DNA of 5,697 nt. Origin: Pseudomonadota bacterium (GTDB lineage Bacteria > Pseudomonadota > Gammaproteobacteria > SZUA-229). The position numbers were made by a program, and so were the translations under genes. The stretch lies in the NCBI GenBank assembly GCA_030836935.1, contig JAUPMA010000230.1:1-5697 (forward strand). The letters run 5' to 3'. Shown here in pieces: positions 1-4,996 of this stretch (the first letter of the stretch is position 1; each line of letters starts with the position of its first letter). The notes beneath the pieces were generated by a model, which made no database searches, was not told the DNA's origin, and saw only the letters and a list, made by a program, of their open reading frames with translations.

Positions 1-401
1 ACAATCCCAATCCGGATGTTAAAACCTATGTGGTGGGTGACAGGAAGGAAGTGGTGTTGCAGCGTAACAAGTACGGTCACTATGTTGCCAACGGCGCCAT
101 CAATGGTCAGCCGGTGGTGTTTCTGGTGGATACCGGGGCGAGTGATGTGGCGATACCGGAAGCTGTGGCCAGACGATTGGGTCTGGAGAAAGGTTATGCC
201 ATGCAGGCGCACACCGCCAATGGTATGACCACGGCTTACAGCACCCGGCTGGATTCTGTATCACTGGGCGAAATTACGCTGACGGATATTCGCGGCAGTA
301 TTCTCGCTAACGCCGGTACGGAAGAAATCCTGCTCGGCATGACGTTTCTGAAACATCTGGAGCTGAGCCAGAAAGGCAATGAGTTAAGGATTGTTCAGTA
401 A
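1..401 (+). CDS. Retropepsin-like aspartic protease, DTGA clan AA family (3' part, 5' end outside window)
   Basis: The reading frame is open from position 3 (NPNPDVKTYV...) with no stop before it, so the true start lies upstream and the GTG at 30 is only an internal codon. The visible part of about 132 residues is the whole protease domain. A strand-rich start (VVLQRN, GHYVANGAINGQ) leads to the active-site loop FLVDTGASDVAIP, whose catalytic Asp codon is at 129-131. The C-terminal block ILLGMTFLKHLEL is typical of the family. Known members are small proteins, usually with an N-terminal membrane anchor, that act as single-domain aspartic proteases and probably dimerise because each chain carries one DTG. 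An anchor would lie in the missing part. The substrate is unknown. The gene converges on the EAL-HDOD gene with a 21-nt gap in which I see no hairpin terminator. Family assignment is firm; cellular role is not. Confidence 0.88.
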   Translation, partial: NPNPDVKTYVVGDRKEVVLQRNKYGHYVANGAINGQPVVFLVDTGASDVAIPEAVARRLGLEKGYAMQAHTANGMTTAYSTRLDSVSLGEITLTDIRGSILANAGTEEILLGMTFLKHLELSQKGNELRIVQ

Positions 402-422
402 ATAAATCTGTCCCGGAAAAGA

Positions 423-1628
423 TTACTGCAGGGCTTTCGTGGTTTCATCGGCCCAGCGTATGGCTTCGAGATAGATGGACTGGAACAATTCGGGGCAAGT
501 ATCGCATTGCAGCAGTTTTTCCCAGTTGCCTTCTTCATAATGCAAAACCTGGCTGAGTATTTCGCCGTGCGCTCCGGATTGATCCAGCAGCGCCAGCCGA
601 ACAGGTGTGCTGAGAATCACCGTATCCAGCAAATCCGCCATCGGCCTGTCCATCAGCGCATCAATCACGGTAAACAACCCGATAATAAACATCTGCGGCG
701 CAATTTCCGGTTTGCGTCTGGCTGCCAGCAGTTCGCACATTTTGCCGCGTACCATGGCCGTTACAATCAGCTCGATGGGTTTGTTGCTGACCACCCTGGA
801 CATCAGTATCAATGACAGCCAGTTGCGGACATTATTCAGGCCCAGCAATACCACTGCATCCTTGATGGAACTGATTTCCTTGCGCCGTGAAAAGGTAGCG
901 CTGTTGATATAACGCAGCAGTTTGTAGGTGAGGCTGATGTCCTGCGACAGGATGGCTTCGATTTCACCTAGATCAACATTTGGATTTTGCAGCCTGGCCA
1001 GAAGATTCAGTACGACCAGTTTATTGGCGGGTATGTGTTTCTGGGTGATCATTTGCGGGCGGCAATAAAAATAGCCCTGGAAATAATCGAAGTTCATGCC
1101 CATGCACAACTGGTGCAGTTCCTGGGTTTCCACCTTTTCCGCCACGGTTTTCACCTTGTAGGGAGCAATCTGGTTCAGCCGCGCACGGATTTCCTCTGCG
1201 GATTTGTTCTGGATATCCAGCTTGACGAAGTCGGTTAATTCCAGAAAGGGTTTGTGTCGCGGGGTGAATTCAAAGTCATCCAGTGCAATCTGGTATCCCT
1301 GCTGTTTGAGAAACTTCAGGCCGCTGATGACTTGTGTGGTCGGGGGTACGCTTTCCAGGATTTCCAGCACGCATTGTCCCCTGAACATGGGTGTCAGGGT
1401 CTGGTTGGTAACAAAATCAGTTGGCAGGTTAACAAAAGCGAGCGCACTGCCCACAATATTTTCCAGTCCGATATGCATGAAGCTGTTGAGGATGGTATCC
1501 AGCGTTGCCTTGTTGTCATCGTCAACATCTGCTGTATTGATATGGCTGTTGCGATACAGTAACTCATAACCCAGTAACGTCTGGTCACGGCTGTAGATGG
1601 GCTGGCGGGCAATATACAAATTATCCAT
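423..1628 (-). CDS. EAL-HDOD (YuxH-type) cyclic-di-GMP-related signalling protein
   Basis: The 401-residue protein has an N-terminal EAL domain (about 4-195) and a C-terminal HDOD domain (about 200-375). The EAL signature is YELLYR (E22). Counterparts of the metal- and substrate-binding residues can be seen: N67 (VNLP), E89 (LEILES), D117/D118 (LDDF), K136 (VKLDI), E164 (VAEKVE) and Q184 (FQGYF). Loop 6, normally DFG(T/A)GYSS, reads DFEFTPRHKP, as is usual in this architecture, so phosphodiesterase activity is uncertain. The HDOD part contains the typical helix SQDISLTYKLLRYINSATF (229-247) and LLGLNNVRNWLSL (261-273), and lacks the paired His-Asp of HD hydrolases. Known relatives affect motility, biofilm or stress responses. 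The start is the ATG at 1626-1628 (MDNLYIARQPI, the conserved N-terminus); no clear ribosome binding site precedes it. The gene appears monocistronic, with a possible promoter at 1679-1708. Confidence 0.9.
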   Translation of the reverse strand: MDNLYIARQPIYSRDQTLLGYELLYRNSHINTADVDDDNKATLDTILNSFMHIGLENIVGSALAFVNLPTDFVTNQTLTPMFRGQCVLEILESVPPTTQVISGLKFLKQQGYQIALDDFEFTPRHKPFLELTDFVKLDIQNKSAEEIRARLNQIAPYKVKTVAEKVETQELHQLCMGMNFDYFQGYFYCRPQMITQKHIPANKLVVLNLLARLQNPNVDLGEIEAILSQDISLTYKLLRYINSATFSRRKEISSIKDAVVLLGLNNVRNWLSLILMSRVVSNKPIELIVTAMVRGKMCELLAARRKPEIAPQMFIIGLFTVIDALMDRPMADLLDTVILSTPVRLALLDQSGAHGEILSQVLHYEEGNWEKLLQCDTCPELFQSIYLEAIRWADETTKALQ

Positions 1629-1678
1629 GGTGCAAGTCTGATCCGGTCAGTGGGTAAATGTGTCGGACATTCCGGATG

Positions 1679-1708
1679 ATATTACATCCCGAAATCCCGG
1701 GAGGACAA
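1679..1708 (-). promoter_or_regulatory. Possible sigma70 promoter of the EAL-HDOD gene
   Basis: On the minus strand a -35 like TTGTCC (1703-1708) and a -10 like TAATAT (1679-1684) are separated by 18 bp. Each matches consensus at 4 of 6 positions. Transcription would start near 1672, giving a leader of about 44 nt. The spacer contains a short inverted repeat (CCCG...CGGG), which could be an operator or chance. The rest of the 1629-1794 gap holds no gene; a second small palindrome (TTGCC-G-GGCAA) lies at 1723-1733. Confidence 0.35.
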
Positions 1709-1794
1709 TATTGATGTGGAATTTGCCGGGCAATTCCGGGAGAGGGAAAAGAATCCTTGTCCGGTATGCTGGAGCCGGATCATGTAGCGGCATG

Positions 1795-1820
1795 AAAAAA
1801 CAAGGGGCCTTGCGGCCCCT
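1795..1820 (-). terminator. Intrinsic terminator of the histone H1-like gene
   Basis: Read on the minus strand, a perfect 7-bp GC-rich stem (AGGGGCC / GGCCCCT, 1814-1820 and 1803-1809) closes a 4-nt loop and is followed by TG and six T residues (1800-1795). It begins 6 nt after the stop codon of the H1-like gene. This is a textbook Rho-independent terminator and isolates that gene from the EAL-HDOD gene downstream. Confidence 0.92.
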
Positions 1821-1826
1821 CAGGTA

Positions 1827-2066
1827 TTACTTGGCTTTTTTGGCAGCGCGTTTTTTACGTGCTTTTTTCTTTGGCGCTGCTTTTTTAGCGGCAGCTGCCG
1901 GAGCCTGGGACTTTTCCAGTGCGGCGGCGCGTTTGCTGGCGTCGCTGACTTTTGACTGGATTGCTTTCAGGTCAGAAGTCAGTTTAGCCAGTTTGGCTTT
2001 CAGAGTGGCAAGAGGATTTTTCTTGCCAGCGGCTTTCTTGGTACGGACTGCTTTTTTACGGGCCAT
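1827..2066 (-). CDS. Small histone H1-like DNA-binding protein
   Basis: The 79-residue protein contains 23 Lys, 5 Arg and 23 Ala but only 3 acidic residues, and no aromatic residue, His or Cys. It has three parts: a basic N-terminus (MARKKAVRTKKAAGKK), a central helix with coiled-coil spacing of Leu/Ile/Val (about 19-52, LATLKAKLAKLTSDLKAIQ...), and a Lys/Ala/Pro tail (AAPKKKARKKRAAKKAK) like the C-terminal tail of histone H1 and of bacterial H1-like proteins. It probably binds DNA non-specifically and helps compact the nucleoid. The ATG at 2064-2066 is chosen because GAGG (2074-2077) lies 7 nt upstream. An in-frame upstream ATG at 2126 would place the -10 and -35 boxes inside the gene. The unit is monocistronic, with its own strong promoter and terminator, which suggests abundant expression. 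The exact family is not certain because low-complexity proteins resemble each other by composition. Confidence 0.85.
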   Translation of the reverse strand: MARKKAVRTKKAAGKKNPLATLKAKLAKLTSDLKAIQSKVSDASKRAAALEKSQAPAAAAKKAAPKKKARKKRAAKKAK

Positions 2067-2073
2067 TTGTTTT

Positions 2074-2077
2074 CCTC
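2074..2077 (-). promoter_or_regulatory. Shine-Dalgarno site that fixes the H1-like start
   Basis: GAGG (followed by AAAACAA) lies 7 nt before the ATG at 2064-2066 on the minus strand. It supports the 79-residue product over the 99-residue reading of the same frame. Confidence 0.85.
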
Positions 2078-2096
2078 GGTTGGTTGAAACAACGGT

Positions 2097-2126
2097 ATTA
2101 TAGTGCATTGATGAAAAAATGTTCAA
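2097..2126 (-). promoter_or_regulatory. Strong sigma70 promoter of the H1-like gene
   Basis: On the minus strand the -35 is TTGAAC (2121-2126, 4 of 6 matches), the -10 is the perfect consensus TATAAT (2097-2102), and the spacer is 18 bp. The start of transcription would be near 2090, leaving a leader of about 24 nt before the ATG at 2066. An AT-rich stretch directly upstream (2131-2154) could act as an UP element. Confidence 0.8.
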
Positions 2127-2138
2127 AGTGATTTATTT

Positions 2139-2154
2139 AATTATTTAAATAATT
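2139..2154. repeat. 16-bp perfect AT palindrome upstream of the H1-like promoter
   Basis: AATTATTTAAATAATT is a perfect palindrome made only of A and T. It is centred about 56 bp upstream of the predicted transcription start of the H1-like gene, 12 bp from its -35 box. Position and composition fit an UP element or a dyad-binding regulator or nucleoid protein site. The rest of 2155-2217 shows no gene and no clear terminator for the ACP-like gene. Confidence 0.6.
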
Positions 2155-2217
2155 CCGGATTTGAATGTGTTTTTGCCGGCGGATTGTATTTGATTTGTAA
2201 AAAATGCCGTCATGTTT

Positions 2218-2511
2218 TTATAAATGGCCGGTGGCGATGTCCCTGAATTCCGATTCAATAACAATTTCAAAGAGGTCACGGAGTGTTTTGATGCGGTTGA
2301 AATCAACCTGCAGATCATCAAAGTATTCCGCAATCATCTCCTTCAGTGCTGATTGCTGTTCGTGGTTCATGTGCAGGTCATCATGCAGGTCAAGCTCCTG
2401 CCGGATGTCATCCAGATCCATGTCGAATACGTCGGCGATGATGGAATTCAGGCTCATCGACATGATGGCTTTGACGGTATCGAGTTCGTTGTTGCCGTAT
2501 TTAATGCACAT
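2218..2511 (-). CDS. Acyl-carrier-protein-like protein apparently lacking the prosthetic-group serine
   Basis: This 97-residue acidic protein resembles an acyl carrier protein in helix pattern. A first helix (about 12-30, VKAIMSMSLNSIIADVFDM) is followed by a loop LDDIRQELDLHDDL (33-46), a second helix (about 50-64, HEQQSALKEMIAEYF) and a final TLRDLFEIVIESEF (76-89), matching the ACP order I(I/V)A..F...(D/E)I....F..DL..DSL..VEL...L...F...I......T..DL...I. Aligned on DDL (44-46), the Ser of the DSL motif falls on His50, so phosphopantetheine attachment is not expected unless Ser54 substitutes. The ATG at 2509-2511 follows the pilZ-type stop by 1 nt (TGA-T-ATG), so translation is probably coupled; only a weak AAGTGA precedes it. 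Function is unknown. It could be a scaffold or adaptor with an ACP fold. The fold assignment is by eye and moderate. Confidence 0.65.
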   Translation of the reverse strand: MCIKYGNNELDTVKAIMSMSLNSIIADVFDMDLDDIRQELDLHDDLHMNHEQQSALKEMIAEYFDDLQVDFNRIKTLRDLFEIVIESEFRDIATGHL

Positions 2512-2512
2512 A

Positions 2513-2860
2513 TCACTTCATCCGTCTGACCAGGCCTTTGGTTAATAACATGCCGAATGACGCCGCAATTGATTTATCCAGTTCCAGGCCAATTGTGCAA
2601 TGACTGATCCGGCTGATACGGCACGGAAATGCGGGTGAGCGTTTGCCGCCGGTTACCAGATACAGTTTCAGATGGCTTCCCAGAATCAGGTTATCGAGTT
2701 TGTCCTGGCTGTATATCAGTACACCGCCAAGGCTGACATCCCGGGTTTCACCGCATAATGATTCGCCGTTTTCCGTCTCGAGTTCAACCTGTATGGCGAG
2801 ACTGATACGCTCGCAGCTGCGTTTTTCTTCGTGGGTTTTATGTGTATTACCCGCTTCCAT
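2513..2860 (-). CDS. PilZ-domain protein, predicted cyclic-di-GMP receptor
   Basis: With the start chosen here the protein has 115 residues and consists almost only of a PilZ domain. The N-terminal c-di-GMP motif RxxxR is R14-S-C-E-R18. The second motif D/NxSxxG is D41-V-S43-L-G-G46, and IGLEL (89-93) matches the conserved late strand. All ligand-contact residues expected for binding are present. The ATG at 2858-2860 is preferred because AGGGG (2867-2871) lies 6 nt upstream. The longer reading from an ATG at 2884 adds only MAFNQGIY, has no ribosome binding site, and its start codon lies in a small hairpin. The gene is first in a unit with the ACP-like gene (1-nt gap) and diverges from the SAP-like gene. 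A single-domain PilZ protein usually relays c-di-GMP level to a partner; here the downstream product is the obvious candidate, but that is inference. Confidence 0.88.
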   Translation of the reverse strand: MEAGNTHKTHEEKRSCERISLAIQVELETENGESLCGETRDVSLGGVLIYSQDKLDNLILGSHLKLYLVTGGKRSPAFPCRISRISHCTIGLELDKSIAASFGMLLTKGLVRRMK

Positions 2861-2866
2861 ATATAT

Positions 2867-2871
2867 CCCCT
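2867..2871 (-). promoter_or_regulatory. Shine-Dalgarno site that fixes the PilZ start
   Basis: AGGGG lies 6 nt (ATATAT) before the ATG at 2858-2860 on the minus strand. No comparable site precedes the in-frame ATG at 2882-2884. Confidence 0.8.
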
Positions 2872-2877
2872 GATTAA

Positions 2878-2895
2878 ATGCCATGCTGTTGGCAT
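2878..2895 (-). repeat. Inverted repeat in the PilZ gene leader
   Basis: ATGCCA (2878-2883) and TGGCAT (2890-2895) are perfect complements around a 6-nt loop. In the mRNA this small hairpin would end 6 nt before the AGGGG ribosome binding site. It may affect translation initiation, serve as a protein site, or be chance. Confidence 0.4.
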
Positions 2896-2931
2896 GATGA
2901 TGGCTGGTTGGATTCCGGCAAATGCCGCCAG

Positions 2932-2961
2932 GTCATACGGTTGTGATAATCACTGCGTAAA
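2932..2961 (-). promoter_or_regulatory. Possible promoter of the PilZ/ACP-like unit with an internal palindrome
   Basis: On the minus strand TTTACG (2956-2961) and TATGAC (2932-2937), each 4 of 6 to consensus, are spaced by 18 bp. The spacer contains the 11-bp palindrome GTGAT-T-ATCAC (2943-2953), where a bound repressor would block RNA polymerase. A leader of about 65 nt would result. Support is by position and partial consensus only. Confidence 0.3.
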
Positions 2962-3015
2962 TTCTTTGGCTGGCAGGTGTGTATTACCGGGTAATTGTTT
3001 ATAGAATATACGCGC

Positions 3016-3034
3016 TGCAAGAGCAGGTCTTGCA
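3016..3034. repeat. 19-bp inverted repeat upstream of the SAP-like gene
   Basis: TGCAAGA (3016-3022) and TCTTGCA (3028-3034) form perfect 7-bp arms around GCAGG, 35 bp before the SAP-like start codon. No T-run follows on either strand, so it is not an intrinsic terminator. It could be an operator or a leader hairpin. I found no convincing -10/-35 pair for the plus-strand gene in the 2861-3069 region, although TATAGAATATA at 3000-3010 is a possible -10 area. Confidence 0.45.
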
Positions 3035-3069
3035 ACACCCCAAATGACAAACGGTAAAAGGATACGGTT

Positions 3070-3276
3070 ATGAACATGCAAGAAATCCGCGAAATCGCCA
3101 GGGTGCGTGGTATCAAAACCAGCCGGCTTTCCAAGGAAAGCATTATCCGGCAGATACAGCGCATGGAAGGCAACTTTGATTGTTTTGCCACGGCGGTTGA
3201 TCGTCAATGTAACCAGACGGGTTGTTTGTGGCGGGAAGATTGTTTTGCCCTCGCGGGCAGAAAACATTCATCCTGA
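3070..3276 (+). CDS. Small SAP-like (Rho N-terminal-like) protein with four cysteines
   Basis: The 68-residue product starts with a helix-turn-helix-like SAP pattern (about 1-35): MQEIREIARVRGIKTSRLSKESIIRQIQRMEGN. This matches the L..iA...GIk....K..lI..Iq layout of SAP/Rho-N motifs, which usually contact nucleic acid. A short Cys-rich tail follows with C38, C47, C52 and C58 (CX8C, CX4C, CX5C) around CLWREDCF. Four cysteines in 21 residues suggest metal binding or disulfides, though this is inference. Small proteins of this general form (SAP followed by GN.DCF and CLWREDC) occur in other proteobacteria as far as I recall, without known function. AAAAGGA (3056-3062) lies 7 nt before the ATG and makes the start secure. 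It diverges from the PilZ unit across 209 nt. Reality of the gene is likely; its role is unknown. Confidence 0.78.
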   Translation: MNMQEIREIARVRGIKTSRLSKESIIRQIQRMEGNFDCFATAVDRQCNQTGCLWREDCFALAGRKHSS

Positions 3277-3293
3277 AGGGGAGTTCCTGACCA

Positions 3294-3320
3294 GGTGCAG
3301 GGAATGCACCAGATGGTTTT
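3294..3320 (+). terminator. Weak candidate terminator of the SAP-like gene
   Basis: GGTGCA (3294-3299) and TGCACC (3305-3310) pair perfectly around GGGAA. After AGATGG there are only four T residues (3317-3320), so termination would be weak. The hairpin arms also contain both Cys codons of the possible zinc-knuckle remnant, so the pairing could be a by-product of a CxxC coding repeat. Confidence 0.3.
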
Positions 3321-3360
3321 ATGTTCCGCCTGGAATCCTGTCTTTTTTCAAATCGCAAAT

Positions 3361-3381
3361 GGCTGAGTTAAACCGTCAGCC
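3361..3381 (-). terminator. Weak candidate terminator of glgA
   Basis: GGCTGA (3361-3366) and TCAGCC (3376-3381) form a 6-bp stem with a 9-nt loop, beginning 2 nt after the glgA stop codon on the minus strand. The following sequence (ATTTGCGATTTG) lacks a proper T-run, so the hairpin may only protect the 3' end. Confidence 0.25.
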
Positions 3382-3383
3382 GG

Positions 3384-4847
3384 TCATGCTACCCGTTTCG
3401 GATTGTTTTCCAGCGCCTGCTGATACAGGTCCAGATATTCTTCCGCACTCTGTTGCCATGAAAAATCCTGATTCATGGCATTCACCTGCAACTGCCTCCA
3501 AACATCCGGGTTGCGGTAATACAGGAGTGCGCGTTGCAGGGTACTGATGAGTGTGGCGGGTTTGTTGTCGGTGACAATGAATCCGGTGGCGGTGTTATTG
3601 GCGAGACTGGTTTCGTTTGTATCACACACGCTGTCGGCCAGGCCGCCCACATTCCGCACAACGGGCAAGGTGCCGTAGCGCAAACTGTACAGCTGGTTCA
3701 GTCCGCAGGGTTCGAACAGCGATGGCATGAGGTATAAATCGGCGGCGGCTTCGATGCGGTGTGACAGGGTTTCATCGTAACCGATGCGGACATGTATTTT
3801 ATCCGGGTAATGTTTTGCCCACTCGGTGAGTGCATTCTGGTAATAGGCCAGGCCGTTGCCGAGAAATACGATTTGCAGCGGCCATTGCACCAGTTCGTGC
3901 AGGGCGCCCAGTACGGTATCAAATCCTTTTTGTTCAACCATGCGGCTGATCATGCCGATCATCGGGATGCTGGCATCAACCGGCAGTCTGAGTGCTGTTT
4001 GCAATTCGGTTTTGTTGAGTGTTTTGTTTTTCAGCGTGCGCGGACTGTAGCGGTATTGAATGTGCAGGTCGTTGCCCGGATTCCAGATGTCGTGATCGAT
4101 GCCATTGAGTATGCCGCTGAGGCGATCGCTGCGGTGGCGCAATAATCCATCGAGGCCATAACCGAATTCCGGTTGCTGGATTTCGTGTGCGTAAGTGGGG
4201 CTGACCGTGTTGATGTAATCCGAGTATGCCAATCCACCTTTGAGAAATGAAAACTGGTCGTAAAATTCCACGCCTCCGGGATGCCATAACACATGCGGCA
4301 GGCCGAGAGTGAAAAAGGTTTGTTTGTCGAACAACCCCTGATACGCCATGTTGTGAATGGTGAACACGGTGGCCGGGCGTTGCGCATAACAATCAAGCAG
4401 TGCCGGTACCAGTGCGGTTTGCCAGTCGTTGCAGTGTACAAGGTCGGCATGCCAGCCGATGTTGCAGCGGTTGAGTGCGATATCCACCGCCACCTGGCAA
4501 AACAGCGCGAAACGAAATGCGTTGTCGTGCCAGTCGTGTCCATCGGCAGCGATATAGGGATTGCCGGGGCGATCAAATGCAGCAGGGCAATCCACCAGCC
4601 AGGTTTTGACGCGCGTGCCGGGCAACAGGGTTTCGACAATGCGGATTCTCTGGCCGTAATGAAATGTTTCGGCCACAACGTGCGGCTGTTTGATTTGCGC
4701 CAGCACGCTGCGATAGCCGGGCAGCAATAAGCGCACATCCTGTTTTCGTTTTTGCAGTGCCCGTGGCAGACTGCCGGCGACATCGCCAAGGCCGCCGGTT
4801 TTGATGAGAGGGAAGGCTTCGCTGGAAACAAATAAAATTTTATTCAT
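3384..4847 (-). CDS. glgA: Glycogen synthase (ADP-glucose), GT5 family
   Basis: The cytoplasmic enzyme transfers glucose from ADP-glucose to the non-reducing end of an alpha-1,4-glucan. Its 487 residues match the usual length for bacterial GlgA, and the GT-B fold markers appear in order. They are the N-terminal K16-TGGLGDVAGSLPRAL, VHCNDWQTALVP (137-148), TIHNMAYQG (163-171, His165), NGIDHDIWNP (248-257), SRMVEQKGFD (301-310, with R301 and K307) and the C-terminal signature EPCGLNQLYSLRYGTLPVV (379-397, catalytic Glu379), then GGLADSV. All key residues known from the E. coli enzyme have counterparts, so the protein should be active. The ATG at 4845-4847 gives the canonical N-terminus MNKILFVSSEAFPL; no strong ribosome binding site precedes it. 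It follows glgB on the same strand after 149 nt, most of it an inverted-repeat element that could uncouple or modulate expression of the two genes. Confidence 0.97.
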   Translation of the reverse strand: MNKILFVSSEAFPLIKTGGLGDVAGSLPRALQKRKQDVRLLLPGYRSVLAQIKQPHVVAETFHYGQRIRIVETLLPGTRVKTWLVDCPAAFDRPGNPYIAADGHDWHDNAFRFALFCQVAVDIALNRCNIGWHADLVHCNDWQTALVPALLDCYAQRPATVFTIHNMAYQGLFDKQTFFTLGLPHVLWHPGGVEFYDQFSFLKGGLAYSDYINTVSPTYAHEIQQPEFGYGLDGLLRHRSDRLSGILNGIDHDIWNPGNDLHIQYRYSPRTLKNKTLNKTELQTALRLPVDASIPMIGMISRMVEQKGFDTVLGALHELVQWPLQIVFLGNGLAYYQNALTEWAKHYPDKIHVRIGYDETLSHRIEAAADLYLMPSLFEPCGLNQLYSLRYGTLPVVRNVGGLADSVCDTNETSLANNTATGFIVTDNKPATLISTLQRALLYYRNPDVWRQLQVNAMNQDFSWQQSAEEYLDLYQQALENNPKRVA

Positions 4848-4871
4848 GCTTATCAGAAGAATCAGGCGATG

Positions 4872-4995
4872 GATTTTGACACAGAGGCACAGAGGTAATG
4901 CCTGTATGTAGAAATTCCAGCCTGATATGTTTGTGAGATGTTAGTGGGGAACATACAAAAAATCTCTGTTTCTCTGCGTCTCTGTGTCAAATCTT
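4872..4995. repeat. Imperfect inverted-repeat element (MITE-like) between glgB and glgA
   Basis: The outer arms are TTGACACAGAGGCACAGAG (4876-4894) and CTCTGCGTCTCTGTGTCAA (4972-4990), complementary at 17 of 19 positions; pairing continues outward through GATTT (4872-4876 / about 4989-4993) with one extra T. A nested 7-bp pair, TGTATGT (4903-4909) with ACATACA (4951-4957), lets the whole segment fold into one long interrupted hairpin. Each arm also contains a direct repeat of CACAGAG/CAGAG. Intergenic repeats of this CTCTGTGTC type are, as far as I recall, dispersed in multiple copies in many environmental bacteria. No gene is encoded and no target-site duplication is obvious. The right arm ends within 4 nt of the glgB stop codon, so glgB-glgA read-through mRNA would contain the structure. 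Confidence 0.75.
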
Positions 4996-4996
4996 T

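Larger units (their letters stand above)
3278..3394 (+). pseudogene. Possible remnant of a zinc-knuckle coding region
   Basis: Right after the SAP-like stop codon, in the next frame (codons from 3278), the translation reads GEFLTRCRECTRW, FYVPPGILSFFK and SQMAELNRQPVMLP. This looks protein-like and resembles the first half of small zinc ribbons (CxxC...F......FF...., ending in a P-rich turn before the second CxxC). No second CxxC is found, because beyond 3384 the sequence is the 3' end of glgA on the other strand. There is no ATG, GTG or TTG at a good distance from the AAGGGGAG at 3276-3283; the nearest candidate would be CTG at 3287. It could be a decayed gene, a part once fused to the SAP-like gene by a lost frame, or a chance open frame. 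Confidence 0.3.

Noticed and set aside
30..401. Protease gene starting at GTG 30
   Set aside because: The same frame stays open to the window edge with family-like residues, so 30 is internal to a truncated gene.
1660..2103. Plus-strand open frame of 147 codons antisense to the H1-like gene
   Set aside because: Its Ala/Phe/Leu/Arg-rich translation is the complement of the Lys/Ala-rich gene; the minus strand has the promoter, ribosome binding site and terminator.
1827..2126. Longer 99-residue version of the H1-like protein
   Set aside because: The extra 20 residues would be encoded across the -35 and -10 boxes and the leader; the ATG at 2066 has a well-placed GAGG.
3107..3547. Plus-strand open frame of 146 codons as one intact gene
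   Set aside because: It starts inside the SAP-like gene in another frame without a ribosome binding site and ends deep in antisense glgA. Only the short middle part looks protein-like and is reported separately.
4031..4831. Minus-strand 266-codon frame overlapping glgA
   Set aside because: It lies within glgA in another frame of the same strand and shows no domain pattern; glgA has all family motifs.
4872..4995. CRISPR-like array or ordinary intrinsic terminator for glgB
   Set aside because: There are only two main arms in inverted orientation, no regular spacers, and the stem is long, interrupted and without a terminal T-run typical of Rho-independent termination.
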